64,000 bases of DNA from JAHEEL01 sp942491345 (lineage in GTDB: Bacteria > Actinomycetota > Acidimicrobiia > Spongiisociales > UBA5794). The notes under the pieces were generated by a model. It did not search any database and had not been told where the DNA came from. It saw only the letters and a program-made list of their open reading frames with translations. The stretch's first letter is position 1, and the number at the start of each line of letters is the position of its first letter. The stretch lies in contig CALOAN010000010.1 of the NCBI GenBank assembly GCA_942491345.1, forward strand, positions 62,001-126,000, in the 5' to 3' direction. This document shows, one piece after another, positions 47,348 through 56,271 of this stretch. The translations under genes and the position numbers were made by a program.

Positions 47348-49443
47348 GACGCGTCGCCTCCTGACGGACCCGGGTTGCCGACCGGCGGTGCCGCCGGCGG
47401 AGCGCCTTCGCCCGTCAACGGGTGGTAGTTGACGGAGGAGTCGTAGACCTCCTGCACCGGAGCGCTGATTCCTCCGCCTCGCCGGATGGCCGGCTCAGCC
47501 GGGAAGGTCCGCTGAGCGAAGAGCGGGTTGCCATCCGGGTCGAAGTGGATCTCTCGGGGCCCCGGCTCAACGAAGTAGGTAGGAGCGCCGTCGGTGTCGA
47601 GCACGGGAATCCGAGGCTTGATGTCGAGTTCTGCGACGCTCGGGATCTCGACCCTTTCACCGGAGGCCGAGCCGGTCGGTGAACGTTCGAGCGGCCCGGT
47701 TACCGGCTCCACCTCGGCTGGCGCCGGAGGTGCGCTGGCGCCGGTGACGGGCGCCGCATCGTCACGTATCCGCGCTTGGCCGATGACGCCCTCCGATGGG
47801 CTGTCGACGCCCGCAGGGGCCGGGGCCGGGGGCGGGTCGTAGGGAACAAGGTTGCCGTCGGCGTCGATGGCGACTGGAGTGAGGTCCCCGTTGATCATCG
47901 CCCGGCCGGACGAGTCGACATGGCCGACAAGCTCGCCTCTGGCGTTGTAGGCCGGAGCCAGACCGGCAGGTGTGTCGGGCTGTTCGAGATAGCCGACGGG
48001 CAGGTGAGTCTCATCGTCCATGGCGATCACAATGCGCTCCCCCCGCTGGTTCGTCAGCATTCCGGTCTCGGGATCGAGGGCTCCAACCTCCCGGTTCCCA
48101 ATGACGAAACGTCCCTCGGCGTCGACATCGATCCTTCCGGCGGCTCCCGCAGAAGCAGCAGCGGGTTGCGGACCGAGGTCGCCGGGAACGGGATGGCTGG
48201 GCTGGCCCATCGCCTTGTCGACGATCTCCGATCCCGGCATTGTGGATCGAGCCTGCCCGAGTAGCTGATCGCGGGTTGGGGGCGTCCGCTCGGGAAGATC
48301 ACCCAGCGGCGGCGTTCCCGCGGCGTCGGCTGGTGCCACGGGTGGTGGTTCGGGTGGTGGGCGGACACCGGGTGAGTCGTCGACGGGCATGTATTCGGAT
48401 GGGTCTCGTGACCAGTCCGATTTCGATCCGGGGATCGGTCCGTCTACGACGTCGGCTGGTGCCACGGGCGGTGGTTCGGGTGGTGGGCGGACACCGGGTG
48501 AGTCATCGACGGGCATGTACTCGGACGGGTCGCGTGACCAGTCCGACTTCGATCCGGGGATCGGCCCGTCTACGGCGTCGGCTGGTGCCACGGGCGGTGG
48601 TTCGGGTGGTGGGCGGACACCGGGCGAGTCGTCGACGGGCATGTACTCGGACGGGTCGCGTGACCAGTCCGACTTCGAACCGGATCGGCCCTTCCGGGAC
48701 ATCGACGGGGTGGACGTGTCCGGCGCCGCGGTCGGAGGCGCCTTCGATGGCGGTGTCGACGACTGCCCCTCGAAAGCATCGACCGGTGACACCGGAGGTG
48801 GTTCGGGTGGTGGGCGGACACCGGGTGAGTCGTCGACGGGCATGTACTCGGATGGGTCGCGTGACCAGTCCGACTTCGAACCGGGGATCGGCCCGTCTAC
48901 GGCGTCGGCTGGTGCCACGGGTGGTGGTTCGGGTGGTGGGCGGACACCGGGTGAGTCGTCGACGGGCATGTACTCGGACGGGTCGCGTGACCAGTCCGAC
49001 TTCGAACCCGGGATCGGCCCCTCCGGGACATCGACGGGTGGACGTGTCGGCGCCGCGGTCGGAGGCGCCTTCGGTGGCGGTGTCGACGACTGCCCCTCGA
49101 AAGCATCGACCGGTGACACCGGCGGCGGTTCGGGTGGTGGGCGGACACCGGGCGAGTCATCGACGGGCATGTACTCGGACGGGTCGCGTGACCAGTCCGA
49201 CTTCGAACCCGGGATCGGCCCCTCCGGGACATCGACGGGTGGACGTGTCGGCGCCGCGGTCGGAGGCGCCTTCGGTGGCGGTGTCGACGACTGCCCCTCG
49301 AAAGCATCGACCGGTGACACCGGCGGGAGTTCGGACTGAGGACGGCCACCAAGGGGGCCCTCGGTCTCGATGATCTTCTGCGGCGCTCCCGACCAATCCG
49401 AAGGCGGAGTGTGCACCTGCTCGGCCGGCGTGCCGGGAGCCAC
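47344..49443 (-). CDS. Giant Pro-rich repeat protein, C-terminal part
   Basis: The third reading-frame segment of one long gene (about 1545 codons from 51981 if two indels are repaired). The frame is open beyond 49443 up to a run of six G on the plus strand at 49473-49478, where it joins the middle segment. It holds six copies of an acidic/aromatic unit, SKSDWSRDPSEYMPVDD, separated by PGVRPPPEPPPV and PVDAFEGQ spacers, then a hydrophilic domain with repeated short beta-like turns (GELVGHVDSSGRAMINGD, DADGNLVPYD, DPDGNPLF) that resembles YD/RHS-type or intein-free wall repeats only loosely. Function unknown. The stop overlaps the next gene. Confidence 0.65.
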   Translation of the reverse strand: MAPGTPAEQVHTPPSDWSGAPQKIIETEGPLGGRPQSELPPVSPVDAFEGQSSTPPPKAPPTAAPTRPPVDVPEGPIPGSKSDWSRDPSEYMPVDDSPGVRPPPEPPPVSPVDAFEGQSSTPPPKAPPTAAPTRPPVDVPEGPIPGSKSDWSRDPSEYMPVDDSPGVRPPPEPPPVAPADAVDGPIPGSKSDWSRDPSEYMPVDDSPGVRPPPEPPPVSPVDAFEGQSSTPPSKAPPTAAPDTSTPSMSRKGRSGSKSDWSRDPSEYMPVDDSPGVRPPPEPPPVAPADAVDGPIPGSKSDWSRDPSEYMPVDDSPGVRPPPEPPPVAPADVVDGPIPGSKSDWSRDPSEYMPVDDSPGVRPPPEPPPVAPADAAGTPPLGDLPERTPPTRDQLLGQARSTMPGSEIVDKAMGQPSHPVPGDLGPQPAAASAGAAGRIDVDAEGRFVIGNREVGALDPETGMLTNQRGERIVIAMDDETHLPVGYLEQPDTPAGLAPAYNARGELVGHVDSSGRAMINGDLTPVAIDADGNLVPYDPPPAPAPAGVDSPSEGVIGQARIRDDAAPVTGASAPPAPAEVEPVTGPLERSPTGSASGERVEIPSVAELDIKPRIPVLDTDGAPTYFVEPGPREIHFDPDGNPLFAQRTFPAEPAIRRGGGISAPVQEVYDSSVNYHPLTGEGAPPAAPPVGNPGPSGGDAS
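48330..49340. repeat. In-frame coding repeats of the giant protein
   Basis: Six near-identical units of about 125-170 bp encode the SKSDWSRDPSEYMPVDD motif plus Pro-rich spacer. High DNA identity between units suggests recent expansion or gene conversion, and copy number could vary between strains. The long open frame on the plus strand is an antisense shadow of this repeat. Confidence 0.65.
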
Positions 49444-50560
49444 ATAGCGGGGATCGTTCGGATCGACGTGGCGGGGGGCTCAGTGGCTGGTCGTAGTGGG
49501 GTCGCGTCCCACCAGGTCGCACCTGAATCGTCGGCACCCGATTCGGCATCACTCCAACACCACCGTATTCGGGCGGCCGCAATCTCGGGTTGAAAGGTGT
49601 GTCATAGCCGGCGCGCGGACCTCCGGAGCGAATCTTGATCGTGGGGAGGTCCGGAGGGGGTGGGCGGCCGAACGTGGCCGCCGTCTCAATCATGCCGCCG
49701 GCACCGCCGGCTGCGAACCCAACCTTGGCCGAGGTCCAGGCATCTTCCAACGTCCCACCCCGGATGAGCGTCTCGGCCGCGGCAGTGGCGCTCCCGCTCA
49801 ATGATCCCCAACCGATCTTGCCCAGCACCGCCTTGCCCGGCTCCCAGCCGCCCACCTTGGCGCCAGCCCAACCCAGACCGGCACCCAACGTGGCGTTTCC
49901 GACGGTGGCCATCGCGCCCTTGCCGTCGTATATCGACTCGGCGGCTCCGAAGATCCCCCCAGCAGCGACCGGGTTGATCAGCGCTGCGGCGGTCTTCGCC
50001 GTTGCCTCGACGATCGTCGCATGGTTCTGGTGGATTCGGACCCAGTCCTCCTCGTTCATGCGCTGCATCGTGTCCCAGTAGGTGCGCGAGTCGTTGGCGA
50101 TCCTCCTGGCCTCGGCGATGTCTGCGTCGGTGGCGTACCCCTGGTCCGCGACGCGCTGCCGTATCCGGTCGAGGATCCCGAGTGAGTTGGCGTCCGCCTT
50201 CTCCATCCAACCCTCGGCGCCGCCAACGTACCGATCGAACGCGTCAAGCCGCGCTTGGTCGGTTGCCCAGCGCGCCGCATCCTCGGCGTCGGACCGTGCG
50301 ATCCGATCGTGGAGATCGCTCCAGTTCTGGTCCCTTTGGGCTTCGTGGATGGCGACCCGCCGCGCCGTCTCGGCGTCCAGCTCGCGATTCCACTCATCGA
50401 GCAGCGAAGGAACCACCGATGGATTGACCCACCGACCCTCTCCCCCGTCCCACGGCCACCACACCATGCCGGTCTCCGGATCGACAGGGAGCGGCTTCTG
50501 GTCGTACGGGTCGATGAACGGTTCCTGTGGCGGCGCTGTGGTGGACCCGCTGCCCCCCAA
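49157..50560 (-). CDS. Giant Pro-rich repeat protein, middle part
   Basis: Meaningful from about 50675 to 49475; after that the frame is shifted. No convincing start exists at 50560 (a TTG); the frame runs open upstream through a helix, EEAAGQAVAGLVAAAAIGLITWG, that continues the protein encoded from 51981. This part has PYDQKPLPVDPETGMVWWPW, a charged coiled coil (about 100-160 of this segment), a Gly/Ala-rich hydrophobic stretch (AALINPVAAGGIFGAAE, GGTLEDAWTSAKVGFAAGG) and Pro-rich ends. Removing one base from the G6 run near 49475 joins it to the C-terminal part as SPRHVDPNDPRYVAPGTP. Confidence 0.6.
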   Translation of the reverse strand: MGGSGSTTAPPQEPFIDPYDQKPLPVDPETGMVWWPWDGGEGRWVNPSVVPSLLDEWNRELDAETARRVAIHEAQRDQNWSDLHDRIARSDAEDAARWATDQARLDAFDRYVGGAEGWMEKADANSLGILDRIRQRVADQGYATDADIAEARRIANDSRTYWDTMQRMNEEDWVRIHQNHATIVEATAKTAAALINPVAAGGIFGAAESIYDGKGAMATVGNATLGAGLGWAGAKVGGWEPGKAVLGKIGWGSLSGSATAAAETLIRGGTLEDAWTSAKVGFAAGGAGGMIETAATFGRPPPPDLPTIKIRSGGPRAGYDTPFNPRLRPPEYGGVGVMPNRVPTIQVRPGGTRPHYDQPLSPPPRRSERSPLCGSRHAGRAGAHSAFGLVGSAAEDHRDRGPPWWPSSVRTPAGVTGRCFRGAVVDTATEGASDRGADTSTRRCPGGADPGFEVGLVTRPVRVHARR

Positions 50561-50607
50561 ACCACCGAGGACCCGCCCGATCTCACCCGACGCCTCGCCC
50601 CACGTGA

Positions 50608-51981
50608 TCAGACCAATCGCCGCGGCGGCGACCAGCCCGGCGACGGCCTGTCCGGCGGCTTCTTCCGGTTCGATGGGTCCGTCTCGCCGGATCCGTCGGT
50701 GACGGGTGGCAACGCAGTGTCCTGGTCCTGCTGGGTGTCTTCGGTCTCGCTCGCCGAGTCGTCGTCGTCAGGTTCGGCGACTCCAACGGATGTAGTCGTC
50801 TCTTCGTCGACCGGCTCGGGCGGGGGTGGCGCCGTCCGAGCGAGATAGGCCTCGATGTTGCGGACTGTGTCGGCCATGGGCGTAATCAATGTCTCGACCA
50901 GGTATCTGTCTGGTTCGTGTGACCTGTCGGCGCGTACCTCGCCGTATTCGAAACAATCGCCCTCGGCGACACCGTAGAGCATGAACGGCCCGGTAGTCAT
51001 GATGACACGTTGGTCGAAGCCGGTAATCCAATAGGATCCGACGACTCCGAACTCGTCGAGGGGTCCTGTGCCGATTCCGTACTCGCCGGTGGGATACACC
51101 TCGAACCACTCCAGCGCCCGCTCCCACTCGAACGCGTACACCTCGTCGACCGCGGCAGTCTCGGCGTTGAACTGAGCGACGGCCTCCCGCTCGGAGGGGA
51201 AGTGGTAGACCGTGTAGTCGACGGAAAAACCACAGTAGTTCTCGTATCCGAGCTGCCGACACGCCGCGATGCTGCTGCCAACCGGTGTCAGGGGATCGGG
51301 CCGGGTGGTGAAGTCGGGGAAGTCCCGACCCGGGAGAGGATCGTAGGTATTCGCGGCGGCAAGCAAGTCGCTCGTTTCCGGCACGAGGAGGTCGCACACT
51401 TCGTCGTCGGTGAGCTGGGGTGTATCCGCTGCCGCCGGCGCCGGTGCGCCCCCTACGAATGCCACCGTCGGGAGCACCAGGACGGCGAGGAGCATTGCAG
51501 CACCTCCTCCGGCGACGGCCCGGTTGGCGTTGCGCAGGGGACCATTTCGGCCGACGAGCAATCCCACACCGAGGCAGACGCTGAACCACGCCATCGTTTG
51601 ACCGAGCTTCACCATGCCGGTGCGCGATGCGATGCCCGCCGCCTGCATCACAACGATGCCCGCACCCCAGAGGGCGATCCCGATCGGGCTCCGCTTCGAA
51701 TGGAGGCCGCGTTCGTTGCTGGTCACCTCCAGGTTCGAGCCCTGGCCGAAGCCGAGCGCCAATCCTCCGGCGATTGCGAGGAAGACCGAGAAAAGGGGAG
51801 TGGTGACATTGGTGATGGCCGCCATGACCAGAATCGCGATGACGCCCACGGCAGCACGCGCGACGTCGAATCCGATCCGGATGCGGCTGGCCTTACGAGC
51901 GAAGATGACGGCGACGGAAAGGGACGCGACCGTCAACACGATCGATCCGATGGTGATCGCCCGTGCCAGTCCATCCCCCAC
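50608..51981 (-). CDS. Giant Pro-rich repeat protein, N-terminal membrane part
   Basis: GTG 51981 follows GAAGGGAG by seven bases; in-frame starts at 52032 and 52059 are alternatives. About six hydrophobic segments occupy residues 5-180 (IGSIVLTVASLSVAVIFA first), then an extracytoplasmic region of about 210 residues with LTDDEVCDLLVPETSDLL and several Cys, and an acidic Ser/Thr linker (DDDDSASETEDTQQDQD). After about 50675 (GGG on the plus strand) the frame ends in a Pro-rich nonsense tail, while the other frame reads PIEPEEAAGQAVAG and continues into the next segment. One missing base best explains this. Confidence 0.6.
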   Translation of the reverse strand: MGDGLARAITIGSIVLTVASLSVAVIFARKASRIRIGFDVARAAVGVIAILVMAAITNVTTPLFSVFLAIAGGLALGFGQGSNLEVTSNERGLHSKRSPIGIALWGAGIVVMQAAGIASRTGMVKLGQTMAWFSVCLGVGLLVGRNGPLRNANRAVAGGGAAMLLAVLVLPTVAFVGGAPAPAAADTPQLTDDEVCDLLVPETSDLLAAANTYDPLPGRDFPDFTTRPDPLTPVGSSIAACRQLGYENYCGFSVDYTVYHFPSEREAVAQFNAETAAVDEVYAFEWERALEWFEVYPTGEYGIGTGPLDEFGVVGSYWITGFDQRVIMTTGPFMLYGVAEGDCFEYGEVRADRSHEPDRYLVETLITPMADTVRNIEAYLARTAPPPPEPVDEETTTSVGVAEPDDDDSASETEDTQQDQDTALPPVTDGSGETDPSNRKKPPDRPSPGWSPPRRLV

Positions 51982-52119
51982 AGCCCGCTCCCTTCGGATG
52001 CCCTGTGGCGCAGCGACTTGCGTCCCTGCCATCGTACCCGACCGCCCCAAGCCTCCCAAGACGAAGCGACTTGCCGCAACGAGATTCCCTCCGCGGATTC
52101 CTCGCCCTCAGTCTTCTCG

Positions 52120-52228
52120 TCCCCTCACGAAGCCTGAATCCACGGTTCGTTGGCGGCGACGCGCGGGTTCTGCTCTGCGCCGCAAGGGTGACGGCGCCAC
52201 CTCCCCCTGAGGGGGAGGAATCAGATTG
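52120..52228. repeat. CCTCCCCC palindrome family copy with conserved GAAGCCTGAATCCACGG box
   Basis: CCCCTCACGAAGCCTGAATC at 52122 is the exact reverse complement of the box after the repeat at 6962-6985. A CACCTCCCCCTGAGGGGGAG hairpin follows 60 bases later. It lies in the gap between the CYTH gene and the giant protein gene. Confidence 0.55.
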
Positions 52229-52311
52229 AATGGGCAGGGGGGCTGGTTGGGAGTGATGCGCCTGGACTGCGACTGAAGCCGGTCCCGTAGCTCGAAGCGG
52301 GCGACTCCCGC

Positions 52312-52776
52312 CTACCACTCCGAGAACGGATGGGCGATCAGGTTGGAGTTGAAGTAGCGCGGGTCGTGGGTGACTTCCTCCCCGACCCAGTCGGGCAGCG
52401 CAATCTCTTGGTCCTCATCGTCGAGTTCGACCTCGGCGGTGATCAGACCCTCGTTTGCGCCGGCGAAGGCGTCGACTTCCCAGGTGAGCCCTCCCGCTTC
52501 GATCTCGTAGCGAGTCTTCTCGATCAGCGGCCGTTCGCACAGTTCGTCGAGCAGTTGATCGGCGTCGGCACCCGGGATCTCATATTCGAACTCGCTTCGG
52601 ACGGCTCCAACGGTGATGCCCTTTATGGTCAGGAGCCCGCGTTCGCCTGCAACGCGCACGCGCACGGTGCGCTCTTTGACCGTCGAGAGGTATCCCTGCC
52701 GGAATACGGTGCCGACCGCCTGGGAGCGCCAGGCATCATCTACAACGAGGTATTTGCGTTCGATCTCGGTCGCCAC
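52312..52776 (-). CDS. CYTH domain protein (triphosphate tunnel family)
   Basis: A 154-residue single-domain protein. It begins with the family motif EIERKYLV, then the basic strands RQGYLSTVKERTVRVRV and acidic strands EFEYEIP, TAEVELDDED that form the anionic-phosphate tunnel of CYTH/TTM enzymes. Members hydrolyse triphosphate or thiamine triphosphate, or make cAMP; the short form favours triphosphatase. GTG 52776 follows AGGAGG by eight bases. Confidence 0.85.
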   Translation of the reverse strand: MATEIERKYLVVDDAWRSQAVGTVFRQGYLSTVKERTVRVRVAGERGLLTIKGITVGAVRSEFEYEIPGADADQLLDELCERPLIEKTRYEIEAGGLTWEVDAFAGANEGLITAEVELDDEDQEIALPDWVGEEVTHDPRYFNSNLIAHPFSEW

Positions 52777-52801
52777 GCTGTTCTCCTCCTGAATCTGTGA
52801 G

Positions 52802-53398
52802 CTAGGGGCGGTCCCATCCGATCGCCTGCCTGATCGCAGCCGGATAGTTGGTGTTTTCATAGGCATCGAGGCCGGTCAAGTGCCTGGCCTCGCGCAGCGC
52901 CTCGAGGTCGGTCGATTCAACGGCAGCGGTCTGGAGGTCCGTGCCCGCGATCGACACGTGCGCAAGATCGGTGATACAGCCATTCACGGTCGAGATCCTT
53001 CGCTGTTTCACAACCTCGATCGCGGCCAAGTCATCGTGGCGCCACACGATATCGTCGAGGAACTGCTCGTACGTGTAGCTCTCCCGATCGAGATCCGGAG
53101 CGAACTCTCCGAGGATGCGGAAGAAGTCGTTGCGGATCACGGATGCCGGTATGGGAAAACTTGTCTTCAGCTGCGGCTCCCACTGCTCGAATCCCTCGCG
53201 CGTCGCGATGAGGACCTTGATATCGAGACGATCCCCTCTCACCTTCGGGTTCGCGTCGGTCGAGGCGGCTGAGACGATGTAGGTCTCGACGCTCTCCCGA
53301 ACCTCGTACGGCTCAGCGAGGGAGGCGATGCGGTCGCGTACCGTATCGAGCTGATCGCTCCACACCCGGAACTCGAAACGAGGTTGCACTGGATCCAT
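52802..53398 (-). CDS. CYTH-like protein of unknown function
   Basis: A 198-residue protein, 25 bases upstream of the CYTH gene and on the same strand. The opening FEFRVW, ETYIVS and KVRGDRLDIKVLI look like the first strands of a CYTH-type barrel, where charged residues alternate, but the ExExK signature is missing (FEFRVW instead). A helical C-terminal half follows. It may be a divergent partner of the CYTH enzyme. Not assigned to a named family. Confidence 0.6.
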   Translation of the reverse strand: MDPVQPRFEFRVWSDQLDTVRDRIASLAEPYEVRESVETYIVSAASTDANPKVRGDRLDIKVLIATREGFEQWEPQLKTSFPIPASVIRNDFFRILGEFAPDLDRESYTYEQFLDDIVWRHDDLAAIEVVKQRRISTVNGCITDLAHVSIAGTDLQTAAVESTDLEALREARHLTGLDAYENTNYPAAIRQAIGWDRP

Positions 53399-53666
53399 TG
53401 GAGAACAAACACCTCCCGGAACAGCGGTCCGCGGCCCTCGTCGGAATCTACACGCGATTGCGATGCTCGGAACCTGAGTATCGCGGTGATCTTGCGAAAT
53501 CGCCCGCGGGCAGACGCCGGCGGGTCACGGTGCGACCACTGGAGTGCTGCCGGCATGACTGTGTTCGGAGCGGGCCCGAGACCGATCGTTCGGCCGTTTG
53601 AATGACGTAGCCTGGTGCCGGTGTGGCCGCGCCGATTCGGCCGCCGAGGTTGCAGGTCGTGGTGAA

Positions 53667-54614
53667 GTGAGTCGAGCTGAATACCTCCGTCACATTCTGT
53701 TGCGGGTCGGCATCACGATGCTGATGGCGTCGTTTCTCCTGTATGCGCTGACGCACGTCATTCCCGGTGACCCGATCCGGGCCTTGTTCGGCTTCCGGCC
53801 GCCTCCGCCCGAGGTGCTGGCCGAGCTGCGTGGGCAATACGGTCTCGACGATCCCTTCTACATCCAGTACGTCAAGTTCCTCGGAAACGCGTCTCGACTC
53901 GACTTCGGTTTCAGCACCAGAGGCGAGACTGTCCGTGAGATCATCGTGGCCGGCCTGCCGATATCTCTGCGTCTCGTCGGCTTCGCGATGCTGATTCAGG
54001 TTGTTTGTGGCATCGGGCTCGGCCTCGCCGCCGCCCTCACCCGGAGTCGTGTCGTGCGATGGCTCATTGGTGCGGCGACGCTCGTTCTCATCGCGATTCC
54101 GGTGATGGTGATTGCCTTCGCCCTGCAGACGTACATCGGATTCGACTTTCGCCTGCTTCCGATCAGCGGGATAGCCCAGGGCTGGACCAGCTACGTCCTG
54201 CCGGCGGTGGCGCTCGCCGCCGGCGCAACCGCCTACACGATCCGCCTGACCACCGCCGAGGTGCGGTCCACGATGTCGAGTCCGTTCGTCAAGACGGCGG
54301 AGGGGAAGGGCCTGTCGCACCGTCGCATCGTCAGCGTCCACGTGCTGCGGCCATCGCTCCTGCCCGTCATCACGCTCATCGCGGCGACCGCGGCGCAGAT
54401 CATCGGAGGTCTCATCATCGTCGAGGTGATCTTCGAGATCCCGGGAATCGGCTCGGCCGTTGTCGACGCAATCCGGGCAAAGGACCACAACGTGATCGTG
54501 GCCATCCTCGCACTCGGCGTCCTGTTTGCCATCGCCCTGACGGCTGTCGTTGACCTGCTCCACGTCGTACTCGATCCCCGGTTGGACGAACCAGTCAATC
54601 CGAGCATCGGCTAG
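53667..54614 (+). CDS. ABC transporter permease, DppB/OppB type
   Basis: A 315-residue permease with six helices. The N-terminal segment VGITMLMASFLLYALTHVIPGDP, the loop QYGLDDPFYIQYVKFL and the EAA-type loop SSPFVKTAEGKGLSHRRIVSVHVLRPSLLPVITL are diagnostic of the dipeptide/oligopeptide/nickel group. GTG 53667 is chosen because the upstream 23 residues have no similarity. The usual DppC, ATPase and binding-protein genes are absent nearby; metF faces it and the sequence folds back soon after. Confidence 0.88.
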   Translation: MSRAEYLRHILLRVGITMLMASFLLYALTHVIPGDPIRALFGFRPPPPEVLAELRGQYGLDDPFYIQYVKFLGNASRLDFGFSTRGETVREIIVAGLPISLRLVGFAMLIQVVCGIGLGLAAALTRSRVVRWLIGAATLVLIAIPVMVIAFALQTYIGFDFRLLPISGIAQGWTSYVLPAVALAAGATAYTIRLTTAEVRSTMSSPFVKTAEGKGLSHRRIVSVHVLRPSLLPVITLIAATAAQIIGGLIIVEVIFEIPGIGSAVVDAIRAKDHNVIVAILALGVLFAIALTAVVDLLHVVLDPRLDEPVNPSIG

Positions 54615-54713
54615 GTATCAGCGCGGCTCTCGGAGGCACTCTGGCCCCGCCCGGAAGATCAAGCACCCGATGCAGCGACCCAAACATGACGCACCGGGAG
54701 ATGGCGAATCCGG

Positions 54714-55475
54714 TCAGACGTCGAGTCTCGCCAGGACTGCGTTGACGGCTTGCGAGCTCGCCATGACGAAGAAGTGGACGGAGGGTGCGCCGCCTTCGAG
54801 GAGTTCTCGGGTCTGTTCGACGGCCCACGCGATGCCGATGTCGCGACTGTGGTCGGGGGACGATTTGATCTCGTCGGCCAGCGCGGCGGGGATGTCGCAG
54901 TGGAACGTGCGAGGGATCGACTCGAGTTGGCGAGGATTGGTGAGGATTCGGATTCCCGGGATGATCGGAACGTTGACGCCCTGACCGCGGCACTCGTCGA
55001 TGAACGAGAAGTAGTGACGGTTGTCGAAGAACATCTGGGTGACGATGTACTCGGCGCCGGCGTCGACCTTCTCTTTCACTCGAGCGACGTCGGCTGACAG
55101 GGTCGGGGCGTCGATGTGTTTCTCGGGATAGCCGGCGGCCCCGACGCAGAACTCAGTGGGGGAGGCGCTGTCGAGGTCCTCGAGGAATTGTGCGTGGTTC
55201 ATCGCAGTGATCTGACCGACCAGATCGGAGGCGTATTGGTTGCGGGTCCGGCCCCCGTGGAGCGACTTGTGGTGCTCCGTCATGTCCCCGCGAACCGCGA
55301 ACACGTTGTCGATGCCGAGGTAGTGCAACTCGATGAGGAAGTCTTCGGTCTCTTCCCGGGTGAAGGTCTCACACAAGACGTGCGGGACGGCATCGATGTT
55401 GAGCTTGTTCTGGATCAACGCGCAGATGCCGAGCGTCCCGGGTCGTTTTCGGGTGACCCGACGCCGGGGTCCGTC
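54714..55475 (-). CDS. metF: Methylenetetrahydrofolate reductase, truncated at the fold-back
   Basis: The reliable part (about 235 residues from IQNKLNIDAVPHVLCE to the stop) contains the MTHFR core: GIDNVFAVRGD, GYPEKH, VDAGAEYIVTQMFFD and IIPGIRILTN. The enzyme is a TIM-barrel flavoprotein reducing methylene-THF to methyl-THF for methionine synthesis. The frame remains open upstream to the hinge as RRRVTRKRPGTLGIC, which looks like the family's GGSTRKRT-LGIC with small indels. About the first 50-60 residues are missing because the sequence turns back at 55476-55488. Confidence 0.85.
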   Translation of the reverse strand, partial: DGPRRRVTRKRPGTLGICALIQNKLNIDAVPHVLCETFTREETEDFLIELHYLGIDNVFAVRGDMTEHHKSLHGGRTRNQYASDLVGQITAMNHAQFLEDLDSASPTEFCVGAAGYPEKHIDAPTLSADVARVKEKVDAGAEYIVTQMFFDNRHYFSFIDECRGQGVNVPIIPGIRILTNPRQLESIPRTFHCDIPAALADEIKSSPDHSRDIGIAWAVEQTRELLEGGAPSVHFFVMASSQAVNAVLARLDV

Positions 55476-55488
55476 GGGGGGGGGGGGG
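55476..55488. other. 13-G run at the hinge of the inverted duplication
   Basis: The longest G-run in the window, at the symmetry point of the palindrome. To its left, GACCCGACGCCGGGGTCCG; to its right, GACAGACCCCGGCGTCAGG. It interrupts metF. Confidence 0.8.
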
Positions 55489-56165
55489 ATTCAGCGCCCG
55501 ACAGACCCCGGCGTCAGGTCGCGAAAACGACCCGGGACACTCGGCATCTGCTTGTTGACGGAACAAACTCAACGTGCCGTCCCGCACGTCTTGTGAGACC
55601 CGGGAGAGACCGAGACTCATCGAGTTGCACTACACTCGGCATCGACACCAACGTGATGATGCTGGTCGCGGGACGCGGACGAACCACAATCATCCCGCGG
55701 GGAGCCCAGCCGCAACAATACGCCTCCGGTCTGTCGGTCAGATCCTGCGAAACCGCGCAATTCCTCGAGGACCTCGACAGCACCTCCCCCACTGAAATGC
55801 GTCGAGAGACACCGATATCCCGAGAACGCATCGGCCGCAATCGGCCGGCGTCGGCTCAGTGGGGAGGTCGACGCCGGCGCCCTTCTTCGACAGCCGACTT
55901 CTCGTTCATCGACGGGGAGTGCCGGGGCGTCAACGTTCCGATCCGGGAATCGAACCCTCACCAGTCCTCGCCGAGCTCCGGGGTCGGTCCCTCGCGTTCC
56001 ACGCATCCCCTGCGCGCTGGCCGACGCGAGTCAGATCGTCCCCCACGGTCGCGACATCGAGCATCGCGTGGGCCGTCGAACAGACCCGAGAGCACAGCGG
56101 CGCACCCTCCGTCCGCTATCATGGCGAGCTCTTGGGCCGTCAACGCAGTCTGGCGAACTCGACGA
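55489..56165 (+). pseudogene. Mirror copy of metF (broken)
   Basis: Pieces in several frames match the left arm: LGICLL near the hinge, DLDSTSPTE, SFIDGECRGVNVP, IAWAVEQTRE and the terminal VNAVW. Frameshifts occur every few tens of bases. Not an independent gene. Confidence 0.8.
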
Positions 56166-56271
56166 CCGGTTCGCCACTTTCTTTGGTGCGTCGTGTTTGG
56201 GTCGCTGCATCGGGTGCTTGATGGCTTCGGAGCAGGGGACAGAATTACTCGAAGAGCTGCTGTGTCTGCCT

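Noticed and set aside
48240..49373. Plus-strand 377-codon repeat frame
   Set aside because: Antisense shadow of the SKSDWSRDPSEYMPVDD repeats.
55400..55560. Hairpin telomere of a linear replicon
   Set aside because: The turn lies inside metF coding sequence and the arms differ by many indels, which a single replicating hairpin end would not show.
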